From Reyranella sp. CPCC 100927 (GTDB taxonomy: Bacteria; Pseudomonadota; Alphaproteobacteria; Reyranellales; Reyranellaceae), in NCBI RefSeq assembly GCF_007859315.1, contig NZ_VOHA01000016.1, positions 62,001 through 126,000 on the forward strand: a stretch of DNA of 64,000 bases, read 5' to 3'. Below are positions 44,091 to 50,984 of the stretch, piece after piece; position 1 is the first letter of the stretch; each line of letters begins with the position of its first letter. Under the pieces are notes generated by a model that saw only the letters and a list, made by a program, of their open reading frames with translations, had not been told where the DNA came from and made no database searches. The position numbers were made by a program, and so were the translations under genes.

Positions 44091-44810
44091 ATGTCGGCAC
44101 CCAGCGAAAAGCTCGTCAGTCACCTCGCTGACAAGATAAACGCCAAGATCGTGTCGGGAGAGTACCCACCCGGCACGCGACTGCGGCAGGAGGCGCTGGC
44201 GGAAGCGTTTTCGGTCAGTCGCACCCCGATCCGCGAAGCGCTGCGTCAGCTGGAAGTGAAAGGCGTCGTCCAGCACACGCCGAACCAGGGCGCGACGGTG
44301 CGCGCGCTCAGCGCCCGTGATATCCGCGAGGCGTACCAGGTTCGCGCCGAGCTGGAAGGGCTCGCTGCAGAACTCGCTGTCGAATGGATCACCGATGCGC
44401 AGATCGAGCGCATCCGGGCGGCGCAGGCGCGCTTCGCCCAGGCCGTGGAACAGCTGGCCGCGGCGAAGGACAAGAAGGGGCCGGCGCGCAACCCCGCCGC
44501 GAGGCTCCCCAACTGGGTCGAAGCCAACGACGCGTTTCACGCCGTCATCCTGGAAGCGAGCCGCAACCGACGCCTGAGCCAGGTGGCGCAGGACATGCAC
44601 ATCGGCTTCACGCGCGGCATCATGATGTCGGCGCTGGCGATGGACGGGCAGCGCATGCGCGAAAACGTGGCGCAGCACGATGCGATCCTGGACGCCATCG
44701 AGCGGCGTGACGCGACGGCGGTACGCCGCGCCATGACCCATCACATTCTGCGCTCGGGCGAGATCATGGTCTGGTGGCTGGAAAGTTGCGGCTACCTCGA
44801 GCGCGATTGA
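44091..44810 (+). CDS. GntR family transcriptional regulator (FCD domain)
   Basis: A 239-residue protein: N-terminal winged helix (residues 8-70, with SRTPIREALRQLEVKGVV) and a C-terminal all-helical FCD ligand domain with ANDAFHAVILEASRNRRL and the His/Asp metal ligands toward ALDAIERRDATAVRRAMTHHI. FadR-subgroup regulators respond to organic acids. It follows the reductase gene by 41 bp and faces the cupin gene; the palindrome at 45429-45457 upstream of that gene matches a GntR-type operator. Confidence 0.93.
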   Translation: MSAPSEKLVSHLADKINAKIVSGEYPPGTRLRQEALAEAFSVSRTPIREALRQLEVKGVVQHTPNQGATVRALSARDIREAYQVRAELEGLAAELAVEWITDAQIERIRAAQARFAQAVEQLAAAKDKKGPARNPAARLPNWVEANDAFHAVILEASRNRRLSQVAQDMHIGFTRGIMMSALAMDGQRMRENVAQHDAILDAIERRDATAVRRAMTHHILRSGEIMVWWLESCGYLERD

Positions 44811-44818
44811 GTCGCGAC

Positions 44819-44903
44819 TGTCATCCCGAGCGCAGCGAGGGATCTCCCGAGAATAGCGCTCTGCGTCACACGCAGGAGATCCCTCGCTACGCTCGGGATG
44901 ACA
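44819..44903. repeat. REP-like palindrome, TGTCATCCCGAGC family, copy 3
   Basis: It begins TGTCATCCCGAGCGCAGCGA and ends TCGCTACGCTCGGGATGACA, giving a very stable hairpin with AGGGATCTCC and GGAGATCCCT further inside. It separates the convergent GntR and cupin genes. Confidence 0.85.
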
Positions 44904-44909
44904 GGTGTG

Positions 44910-45407
44910 TCACCAGTCATATTTCTCGGCGTCGAGTGGCTTGCGTTCCTTCACGTTGAAGCGGCCGTCGTAGACAGCGGGCTTGCCAGTCGTCGGACCC
45001 GGATACTGGACGAACAGCATGAGGCCGCCCGTCTTGGTGTGCAGCGGCGCTTCGACATGCGGATCGGGATGGAACACCATCGTGCCCGGCCCGTACATCT
45101 TGCCGCCGATGTCGAACTCGCCTTCGAGGATGTACCAGACCTGCGCGAAGTAGTGGCTGTGCATCGGGTGATGGCCGCCTGGTTCGACGCGGAAGAGACC
45201 TGCGTTCGGCTCGGTGGGACGGTCCGGTCGCGGATGGAAGAGCATTTTGCTCCACTGCCCGGGATAGCGAAGCATCTCCCAGTCCATGTCGTCGATGTGC
45301 CGGATCTCGTGTGGATGGTGCGCCGCGGTCAGGGGACCTTTCATCGGGTCCTTCTTCGGCAAGCGAGTGACATCGTCGATATCGGTCATCGTGGCGGCGT
45401 CAGACAT
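44910..45407 (-). CDS. Cupin-domain protein
   Basis: A 165-residue protein with a single beta-barrel cupin core. GLFRVEPGGHHPMHSHYFAQVWYILEGEF supplies His residues and Glu in the G(X)5HXH(X)3-4E(X)6G-like motif, and PHVEAPLHTKTGGLML supplies the second motif His. A metal-dependent dioxygenase, isomerase or sensor role is possible. It ends 6 bp beyond the palindrome and is transcribed toward GntR. The palindromic operator at 45429-45457 sits just upstream. Confidence 0.85.
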   Translation of the reverse strand: MSDAATMTDIDDVTRLPKKDPMKGPLTAAHHPHEIRHIDDMDWEMLRYPGQWSKMLFHPRPDRPTEPNAGLFRVEPGGHHPMHSHYFAQVWYILEGEFDIGGKMYGPGTMVFHPDPHVEAPLHTKTGGLMLFVQYPGPTTGKPAVYDGRFNVKERKPLDAEKYDW

Positions 45408-45428
45408 TGGTCTCCTCCTGATTCTTAC

Positions 45429-45457
45429 TGTATCCTATATCGACAATATTGGATACA
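45429..45457. promoter_or_regulatory. Candidate GntR/FCD operator
   Basis: TGTATCCTATAT and ATATTGGATACA form a 12-base inverted repeat (one mismatched position) around CGACA. The TGTATCC/GGATACA arms resemble FCD-type GntR operators. It lies about 22 bases upstream of the cupin start codon in an AT-rich patch. Confidence 0.6.
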
Positions 45458-45502
45458 ATATCTCACGATCGGAGGCTGGCGCAAGCAGTCCGTGCCGTGC
45501 TT

Positions 45503-45955
45503 TTACCGTGGGGCGGCAATCGCAATGTCGTCGAGATCAGCTTCTGTCAAAAGCCGAACATTCACAGTCGGCCAACCGAGGATCGATGCCTTCAGCAGTC
45601 GGTGAATGCCGTCCAGGATGACGACCTGTCCGGTAGAGCGCGTGCGCGCATGCAACGCGAACCGCAGGTCAGCGGCCATCGTCCGTTCCCATTGAGCCGG
45701 ATACCGGCTGCGATCCGCTGCCACGGCGGACGGCCGCACCTTGAACGGCTTCCCGCCGTTCGCCCAGAACGGCAGATCGAGATGCCACGCAAGGTCGATG
45801 ACGGGCACCGTCACCTCGTGAAGACCCGTCAGCGCGTGAAGCGTGGCGCGATCCCAAAGGTAATCGAGTATCACGCCACGAAGCCCGTCCGACAGCTGGT
45901 TCAGCAGCGGAAATGGCTGTCGAGCCCTCACGCCATTCGGTCGATGAAGAGTCAA
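45503..45955 (-). CDS. Hypothetical protein with ParB-like DGIHRL motif
   Basis: A 150-residue protein. The segment QVVILDGIHRLLKASILGWPTVNVRLL resembles the ParB/Srx-type (I/V)-D-G-x-H-R-(L/I) nucleotide-binding motif. The N-terminal half is alpha-beta with LLNQLSDGLRGVILDYLWDRATLHALTGLH. Its start overlaps the Hcp-like gene by ATGA, so the two are translated together. It is not a chromosomal ParB: there is no HTH. Function unknown; it could modify or bind nucleotides, or be an adaptor to the Hcp-like protein. Confidence 0.65.
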   Translation of the reverse strand: MTLHRPNGVRARQPFPLLNQLSDGLRGVILDYLWDRATLHALTGLHEVTVPVIDLAWHLDLPFWANGGKPFKVRPSAVAADRSRYPAQWERTMAADLRFALHARTRSTGQVVILDGIHRLLKASILGWPTVNVRLLTEADLDDIAIAAPR

Positions 45956-46332
45956 CCGCCCTTGACCAGGGCACGCGTCGCGTTGAGCCTCAGCTCGATG
46001 AGCTGCGTTTTGAGCTTCGTTTCGCCGGCCCGGCCGTAGTCGATCACGACCACGTCGCTCAGTTCGATCGACTGTTCCAGGTTGCCGCGATCGATGACGT
46101 GCAGTTCGACGCGATTGATCGATTCGTGGCTGGTGCGGAATTTGTAGAACGGCGAGGCGTATTTGCCGCCGGCGATGGTGACGATGGCATCGACATCTTT
46201 GCCTTCACCGAACTGGATGTTCTCGGCACGATCCCAGGTGAACTTCTCGACCTTGAACCAGCCGACATAGTCGCGCGGCTCGCGCGCATCGCCTTCCAGG
46301 CCGTCGACCTTCATGAATGTCGTTTCGGACAC
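45952..46332 (-). CDS. Hcp-like protein (type VI secretion tube-like fold)
   Basis: A 126-residue protein from GTG 46332, which has AGGAGG 6 bases upstream. KVDGLEGDAREPRDYVGWFKVEKFTWDR and the later SPFYKFRTSHESINRVELHVI, then SIELSDVVVIDY, follow the order of Hcp-family strands (xDGIxGE...W...F.W). The similarity is recognised by pattern only. No other type VI genes are in the window, so this is an orphan Hcp-like protein. It overlaps the ParB-like gene by ATGA. Confidence 0.55.
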   Translation of the reverse strand: MSETTFMKVDGLEGDAREPRDYVGWFKVEKFTWDRAENIQFGEGKDVDAIVTIAGGKYASPFYKFRTSHESINRVELHVIDRGNLEQSIELSDVVVIDYGRAGETKLKTQLIELRLNATRALVKGG

Positions 46333-46529
46333 GATCCGCCTCCTAGCGCCCAAGGCCCCTTCCCAACGCATCGTACCCGACAGCCGAGCCAGGACAAAAG
46401 CGAGTCTCAAGGTCTCCGGCGCAGGTCGGCACGCCGGCACATGCAGGACGGGCATGGCTGGCGCGATCGGCGGCGCGGGTGCTCAGCGCGCAGCCCTTGT
46501 CCCGCGGTATCCCGGCGTATCGACGAGGC

Positions 46530-46751
46530 TCAGCGACCGGCCGATCGCGCGATCGATTTGATGGCGCCCCGAGGGCGACCGGAGAGTTCCGCAACCTTCT
46601 GATCCTGGGCTTCGATGATCGTGCGGACGACCGCGTCGTCTTGAGCGCCATCCAGTTCCGAATTGGCGATCTTGCGGTTCGAGGTGCGTGAACCGTCCTC
46701 GTAGACGACGTCGAATGCCGTGAATTCGCCGTTGCTTTTCTTGCGAGACAT
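46530..46751 (-). CDS. Small conserved hypothetical protein
   Basis: A 73-residue protein starting at ATG 46751, with GGAG 7 bases upstream. It begins MSRKKSNGEFTAFDVVYEDG and ends in ELSGRPRGAIKSIARSAGR. The pattern, a beta-rich start and basic C-terminus with IIEAQDQKVAEL, looks like a small family of unknown function seen in Alphaproteobacteria. No membrane segment. The reading frame continues upstream to 46871 but without a ribosome-binding site. Confidence 0.6.
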   Translation of the reverse strand: MSRKKSNGEFTAFDVVYEDGSRTSNRKIANSELDGAQDDAVVRTIIEAQDQKVAELSGRPRGAIKSIARSAGR

Positions 46752-46893
46752 CGATTGCTCCGTTGTCGAACGACCGCCGACGCCGGTCCTCGATATGTTC
46801 AGTGGTAACATCGCCCCGACACGCCTTTCCGGGCCGATCACGAGCGTGGCGAAAACGAAAGCGGCCGCCATCGCGTGCGGCCGCGCCGCCTGT

Positions 46894-47100
46894 TCAGTCT
46901 TTGTGCTCAGACCCGCCGTTGGGGTCTATCGGGGCAGGTCGCCCTTCGACGCCTTGCTTCGGCACGGCTTCCGCCGCGGCAGCCGCAGCCTTGCGTTCTT
47001 CTGACCGTTCTTGCCGTTGCCTCAGCTTTTCTTCACGCCGGGCTCCTTGAGCGCGGGCGCGCTCGGCGCGCTGGTGACCGTAGTTGGGTTTGAATGGCAT
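46894..47100 (-). CDS. Small charged helical protein
   Basis: A 68-residue protein from ATG 47100, with AGGGG about 7 bases upstream. MPFKPNYGHQRAERARAQGA is followed by a long run of Arg, Glu, Gln and Ala (about residues 15-45), predicted as a single charged helix, then a polar tail ending SEHKD. No family recognised. The reading frame also starts upstream at 47136 without support. Confidence 0.5.
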   Translation of the reverse strand: MPFKPNYGHQRAERARAQGARREEKLRQRQERSEERKAAAAAAEAVPKQGVEGRPAPIDPNGGSEHKD

Positions 47101-47158
47101 CGATAGCCCCTGAGATGATCTTGTTCCAGACCACACAGATTGTTACGCAGATCGTCAA

Positions 47159-47392
47159 TCAAGGCTCGACGCAGACGCCTTTGAGAAGCGGGGTCTCCCC
47201 TGCGGCAGCCTCCTTGGCCAACCGAAGCGCCCGAAGACGGGCTGTCTTGGCGGCTTCCGCTTCAAGCAATCTCACCCGTTCCTCGTCCCGCGTCTTTTGC
47301 AACGCCTTGAGGAGCTCATCTCTTCGCTGTTGGCTCGACCGCTGTAGTGCCCGGTGTCCACGGGTCGGGCTCTGCATCTCACCTGCCGCCAT
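47159..47392 (-). CDS. Small charged helical protein
   Basis: A 77-residue protein starting at ATG 47392 with AGGAGG about 8 bases upstream. The central part (about 20-60) is rich in Arg, Lys, Glu and Ala with DELLKALQKTRDEERVRLLE, a likely long helix or coiled coil. It ends LLKGVCVEP. No family recognised. Same strand as its small neighbours. Confidence 0.5.
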   Translation of the reverse strand: MAAGEMQSPTRGHRALQRSSQQRRDELLKALQKTRDEERVRLLEAEAAKTARLRALRLAKEAAAGETPLLKGVCVEP

Positions 47393-47718
47393 GGCGGGCC
47401 TCCTCCTGCTCGGATCCTTCGGCGCACGCCGCAGCACGCGTATAGAAATGCACCCAATAACAAGGCAGCAGATCGCGCTGAACTGAGCGCCAGCGCGTTT
47501 CCAAACGTCCTGCCGTCAAAATCACAATCTGCTATGGCCCGGATGGATTCGGACGCTGTCGCGCAGCCTTGTAGCACCCTTTGCCACCAAGGGCAGGGCA
47601 AATCGGCCTCTGGATCGCGCCGGACTTATATTCGTTTGTATTCGACCGACTTCGTCGTCATACCATCGACAATGCATGCATTGCCGTTTCACCCTAGGTC
47701 GACGCCGAGGGGATCGGT

Positions 47719-47994
47719 ATGAGCTTCTGGCGGCCTGATATCTATTGGACAGACCAGCTTCGCTGGTATGAGCGGATCGGTATTGCCGGCTGGTGGCTGG
47801 GAAAGGCGGTTTTTGCCGGCAGTATCGTGGTGTCGGCCGGGTTGGTCGGCATGTCGATCTATAGTCCGCTTGCGGGCATCTCCAGCGCCACCGTCCTGCA
47901 GAGCGCCATCGTCATCCCGCTCGCCGGACTCGCCGTCCTCATCGGCACGCGCGCGGCGTTAGCGCTGGCAATCCGCAGTGCCGAAACCGGGTAA
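47719..47994 (+). CDS. Small inner-membrane protein
   Basis: A 91-residue protein with GAGGGG upstream of ATG 47719. Two hydrophobic segments (about residues 25-47, LGKAVFAGSIVVSAGLVGM, and 57-84) separated by a short polar loop. Aromatic N-terminus (MSFWRPDIYWTDQLRWYERI). Function unknown. It is isolated on the plus strand between leftward small genes. Confidence 0.6.
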   Translation: MSFWRPDIYWTDQLRWYERIGIAGWWLGKAVFAGSIVVSAGLVGMSIYSPLAGISSATVLQSAIVIPLAGLAVLIGTRAALALAIRSAETG

Positions 47995-48029
47995 CGGTCG
48001 CCGAGGCACGTTGCATGATCCGGAAGTGA

Positions 48030-48347
48030 CTAGTCATGGTCGCGCGGTGGCGTCGCTATATCGGACAGGCGCCTGAAGTCCTCCAGCACACTCTCGATCA
48101 GCCGCTGTCGACGTGGATCTTGCGCCGCTGGTGTGGCGGCGAACAGCTCGATCAAGTACCGGGCCTTCTCGGCGGCCTCCGCCCATGTCTGCACCGACGT
48201 GGCAGCATAGACTTTCTCGAGTTCGACCTGTCGGTCCCGCAAGGCGACCTGATCCGCCTTGACCTCGGCGAGACGTCGCCGGATTTCGGTGGCCTTTTGC
48301 GCTGCCATGCCCCGGCGCTGGTCGAGTACGATCGGGTCGTCCGACAT
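48030..48347 (-). CDS. Hypothetical protein with coiled-coil-like region
   Basis: A 105-residue protein from ATG 48347 (GAGG about 8 bases upstream); a reading frame extending to 48527 is not needed. MSDDPIVLDQRRGMAAQKAT leads into a helix with KADQVALRDRQVELEKVYAA, probably coiled. C-terminus polar (RLSDIATPPRDHD). No family recognised. Confidence 0.5.
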   Translation of the reverse strand: MSDDPIVLDQRRGMAAQKATEIRRRLAEVKADQVALRDRQVELEKVYAATSVQTWAEAAEKARYLIELFAATPAAQDPRRQRLIESVLEDFRRLSDIATPPRDHD

Positions 48348-48888
48348 GGCCCTGGCCTCATCCGGTCTGCGGTAGCCGTCGTCCCACCATTCACGCGGAA
48401 CAACCCAGCCATCGCTGTTGAAGTCGACTACTGCGCTCAAAGACCCGAACGCACAATGGCCTTGTCCCGCCGGCCAGTCGGGTTCGAGCCTGCGACTGTC
48501 TTGCGAGACCGGAACCAGCCGTTTCAATACAGGGCAGAAAAGTCAGGCAATATTTGGTTGTGCGTTTGATGTATAAAGCATACGAATATTCCTGATGAAA
48601 TCTCAATACAAAAAACTGAGCACTTAATAAAATGTATTGAGGAAATCAAAGCAAAGAAGCGGCGAAAACAAGGATTGAAAGATCAACTGCCGCTGTCGGC
48701 CCCGAGATCTGCTTCGGTCTTCTTGTGGCCGGGCGCCAACTTTCGAAGACGGCGAATTTCTGGCTCCATGTCACAAAGGAGCCGTCACGAGCGTCAGCGC
48801 ACAGCCAGACTGAATCTGAGCTTGTCAGATCGGACGCACACTTGAGATCGGCAATGTTGCCGGTTACTTGCCCATGGAAAGGATGAAC
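48348..48888. other. AT-rich intergenic stretch with possible gene remnant
   Basis: No intact gene is supported. From about 48540 to 48680 the base composition drops sharply compared with the neighbours, and one forward frame between stop codons (about 48563-48850) reads KHTNIPDEISIQKTEHLIKC then EEIKAKKRRKQGLKDQLP, followed by sequence with high-GC codons that looks less coding. No start codon is visible. This looks like a fragment of foreign AT-rich DNA joined to local sequence. Confidence 0.4.
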
Positions 48889-49011
48889 ATGGCCAAAGGA
48901 CAACGTCGCAGCAACCGCGAGATCAAGAAACCCAAATCCGCCAAGAAGAAACCGGCGGCAGCCGCGCCATCGCCCTTCCTCGTGGCGCCCGCCAAGAGGA
49001 AGCCAGCCTAG
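48889..49011 (+). CDS. Small basic conserved protein (40 residues)
   Basis: MAKGQRRSNREIKKPKSAKK then KPAAAAPSPFLVAPAKRKPA. It is highly basic, too short for ordinary gene finders, and preceded by AAGGA 5-6 bases from ATG 48889 (another in-frame ATG at 48883). The start resembles a small family MxKGQxRSNRExKKPK seen in many Proteobacteria, of unknown function and likely nucleic-acid or ribosome associated. Stop at 49009-49011. It lies between the AT-rich stretch and the response regulator. Confidence 0.65.
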   Translation: MAKGQRRSNREIKKPKSAKKKPAAAAPSPFLVAPAKRKPA

Positions 49012-49099
49012 AGTCTCCGACGACGGCCAACCTTAGCGTCTGCAGGTGGGCGCGTCGGGGAACGATCGGGCGGCAATGGACGGTCTGTGATCGCCCGTC

Positions 49100-49792
49100 T
49101 TACGGTTGCAGCCGGTAACCGCCCTTGTCCGTCACCAGGATCGCGGCGTTGGCAGGATCCTTCTCGATCTTCTGGCGCAGCCGGTAGATGTGGGTTTCCA
49201 GCGTGTGCGTGGTGACGCCGGCATTGTAGCCCCACACCTCGCCCAGCAACTGGTCGCGGCCGACAGCACGGGTGCCGGCACGGTAGAGGTATTTGAGGAT
49301 CGAGGTTTCCTTCTCGGTCAGCCGCACCTTCTTCTTGCCGCCCTTCTCGAGCAGCATCTTGGCGGCCGGCTGGAACTCGTAGGGACCGATCTGCAGGATG
49401 GCGTCCTCGCTGCGCTCGTGCTGGCGCAGATGGGCGCGCAGGCGGGCCAGCAGAACATTGATGCGGAATGGCTTGGTGACGTAGTCGTTGGCACCCGAAT
49501 CCAGACCCAGAATGGTGTCGGCGTCGGTGTCGGCGCCGGTCAGCATCAGGATCGGCGCACGCACGCCCTCGCGCCGCATCAGCTTGCAGATGTCCCGTCC
49601 ATCGCCGTCGGGCAGCGCCACATCGAGCAGGATGGCGTCGAAGAGCTGCTTCTTGGCGATCTCCAGCCCTTCGGCGCCGGTCGACGCCTGGATGGTGGCA
49701 AAGCCGTCATAGAGCTCGAGTTGTTCGACGAGAACCGTGCGCAGCGAAGCGTCATCGTCGATCAGAAGGATTTTCTTGCCTTTGGTTGCCAT
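49100..49792 (-). CDS. OmpR/PhoB-type response regulator
   Basis: A 230-residue protein from ATG 49792; the frame extends upstream to 49930 without homology. Receiver: KKILLIDDDASLRTVL (acidic pair), phospho-acceptor Asp in AILLDVALPDGDG, MLTGADT and YVTKPFR (Lys). Output: OmpR winged helix with LTEKETSILKYLYR, GRDQLLGEVWGYNAGV and VDTHIYRLRQ-like THTLETHIYRLRQKIE. No sensor kinase gene is adjacent, so it may be an orphan or be served by a distant kinase. Confidence 0.95.
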   Translation of the reverse strand: MATKGKKILLIDDDASLRTVLVEQLELYDGFATIQASTGAEGLEIAKKQLFDAILLDVALPDGDGRDICKLMRREGVRAPILMLTGADTDADTILGLDSGANDYVTKPFRINVLLARLRAHLRQHERSEDAILQIGPYEFQPAAKMLLEKGGKKKVRLTEKETSILKYLYRAGTRAVGRDQLLGEVWGYNAGVTTHTLETHIYRLRQKIEKDPANAAILVTDKGGYRLQP

Positions 49793-50000
49793 CTCTTGTC
49801 CCGGAGCGATCGAGGCGGTTACGCCGCCAGCCGCCGGCGCGGATGCGGAAGGGTGGGATTGCATGGTCTTATACCATCGGGTGAGTGTGGGCGGCCATGA
49901 TGGCCCGAGTATGGTTCCAATACCTGTCACGCCCGTTCACGGTCCGGTTAGAGACACGAGCGGCCCGAACACCCTGCGTCACATCCCCGGCAGGATAAAA

Positions 50001-50876
50001 TCACAGCTTCATCAATGACTTAAGATGAGGCCACAAGGCGCTGCCAGGGTCGAGCAGGGTGTCGACGATGGAGAAATGGTTATCGCCTGATGTCTCGACA
50101 ATGGCCCGGGGCGGCACGCCGGCCCGGGTCAGCGCCGCACCGTAGTCGCGGGTCTGACGCACCAGTTCAGGCAGTTCGGCGGCGCCCACCGCCAGGACCG
50201 TCGGGGGCGCCGTCCGGCCGATGTGCCGGATCGGGCTGAGCCGCGCCGCCTCGGCGGCGTCCATCCGGCAGGCCGCGTTCAGGTAGTTGAGCCGGATCGG
50301 CTCGAGATCGTAGAGACCGGAGAGCGGCAGGGCACCGGCCAAGGCGTTGGCCGGCAGGCCACGCGCCGCCCAATCGGTGTGCGCCAGGGTGGCGGCGATG
50401 TGACCACCCGCCGAATGGCCCGCCACCACGAGGCGCCCCGGATCGAGCCCGATCTCGCCCGCACGGGCATGCACCCAGTCGACGACCTGGCGCGTCTGCT
50501 CCACCAGCGCCGACATGGTGACGGTCGGACAAAGATCGTAGGTCGCCGCGATAAAGAGGGCACCCTTGTCGGTGACGCCTGATGCCAGAAAGGAATAGAT
50601 ATCCTTGTCGCCGCCCTGCCAGTAGCCGCCATGGATGTAGAGCAGCGCCGGGCGTCCCCCGGATGGGGCTGTTCCCGGCGGCATGAAAACATCCAGGCGT
50701 TGACGTGGCGATGGCCCGTAGGTGAGGTTGAGCCGACACGGGACCCGAGCCCGGGCGTCGGCGCTGAGCGCCATCCAGCGACCGACATAAGCGGCCTCGA
50801 AGTCCGGTACCGCCAGGCGGTTGTTGTAGGCCGCATCCAGGCCCGCCTGGTCAAAATCGCGATAGATCAAGGTCAT
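50001..50876 (-). CDS. Alpha/beta hydrolase (esterase/lipase family)
   Basis: A 291-residue protein from ATG 50876. The hormone-sensitive-lipase-like HGGYWQGGDKD oxyanion motif and nucleophile elbow GHSAGGHIAA are clear; Asp and His are expected in the tail (GAAELPEL region and GDNHFSIV, the last giving the His). A relative of kynurenine formamidase or arylformamidase-type esterases. Substrate unknown. Leftward, next to the response regulator gene; a convergent relation with no shared operon is seen. Confidence 0.87.
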   Translation of the reverse strand: MTLIYRDFDQAGLDAAYNNRLAVPDFEAAYVGRWMALSADARARVPCRLNLTYGPSPRQRLDVFMPPGTAPSGGRPALLYIHGGYWQGGDKDIYSFLASGVTDKGALFIAATYDLCPTVTMSALVEQTRQVVDWVHARAGEIGLDPGRLVVAGHSAGGHIAATLAHTDWAARGLPANALAGALPLSGLYDLEPIRLNYLNAACRMDAAEAARLSPIRHIGRTAPPTVLAVGAAELPELVRQTRDYGAALTRAGVPPRAIVETSGDNHFSIVDTLLDPGSALWPHLKSLMKL

Positions 50877-50984
50877 GGAACCGATCGCCGGCAATAGGAT
50901 AATCCGAGGGTAACACTTTCTCATTCCTGGAAACGGCTTGTCACGCTGGAGTGGCACGGGCCCGACAGGTAAAAGGGCGCCATC

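Noticed and set aside
48478-48500. GGTTCGAGCC, tRNA T-loop-like sequence beside the AT-rich island
   Set aside because: The flanking stem does not pair and no acceptor or anticodon arm could be drawn, so not a tRNA or a convincing attachment site.
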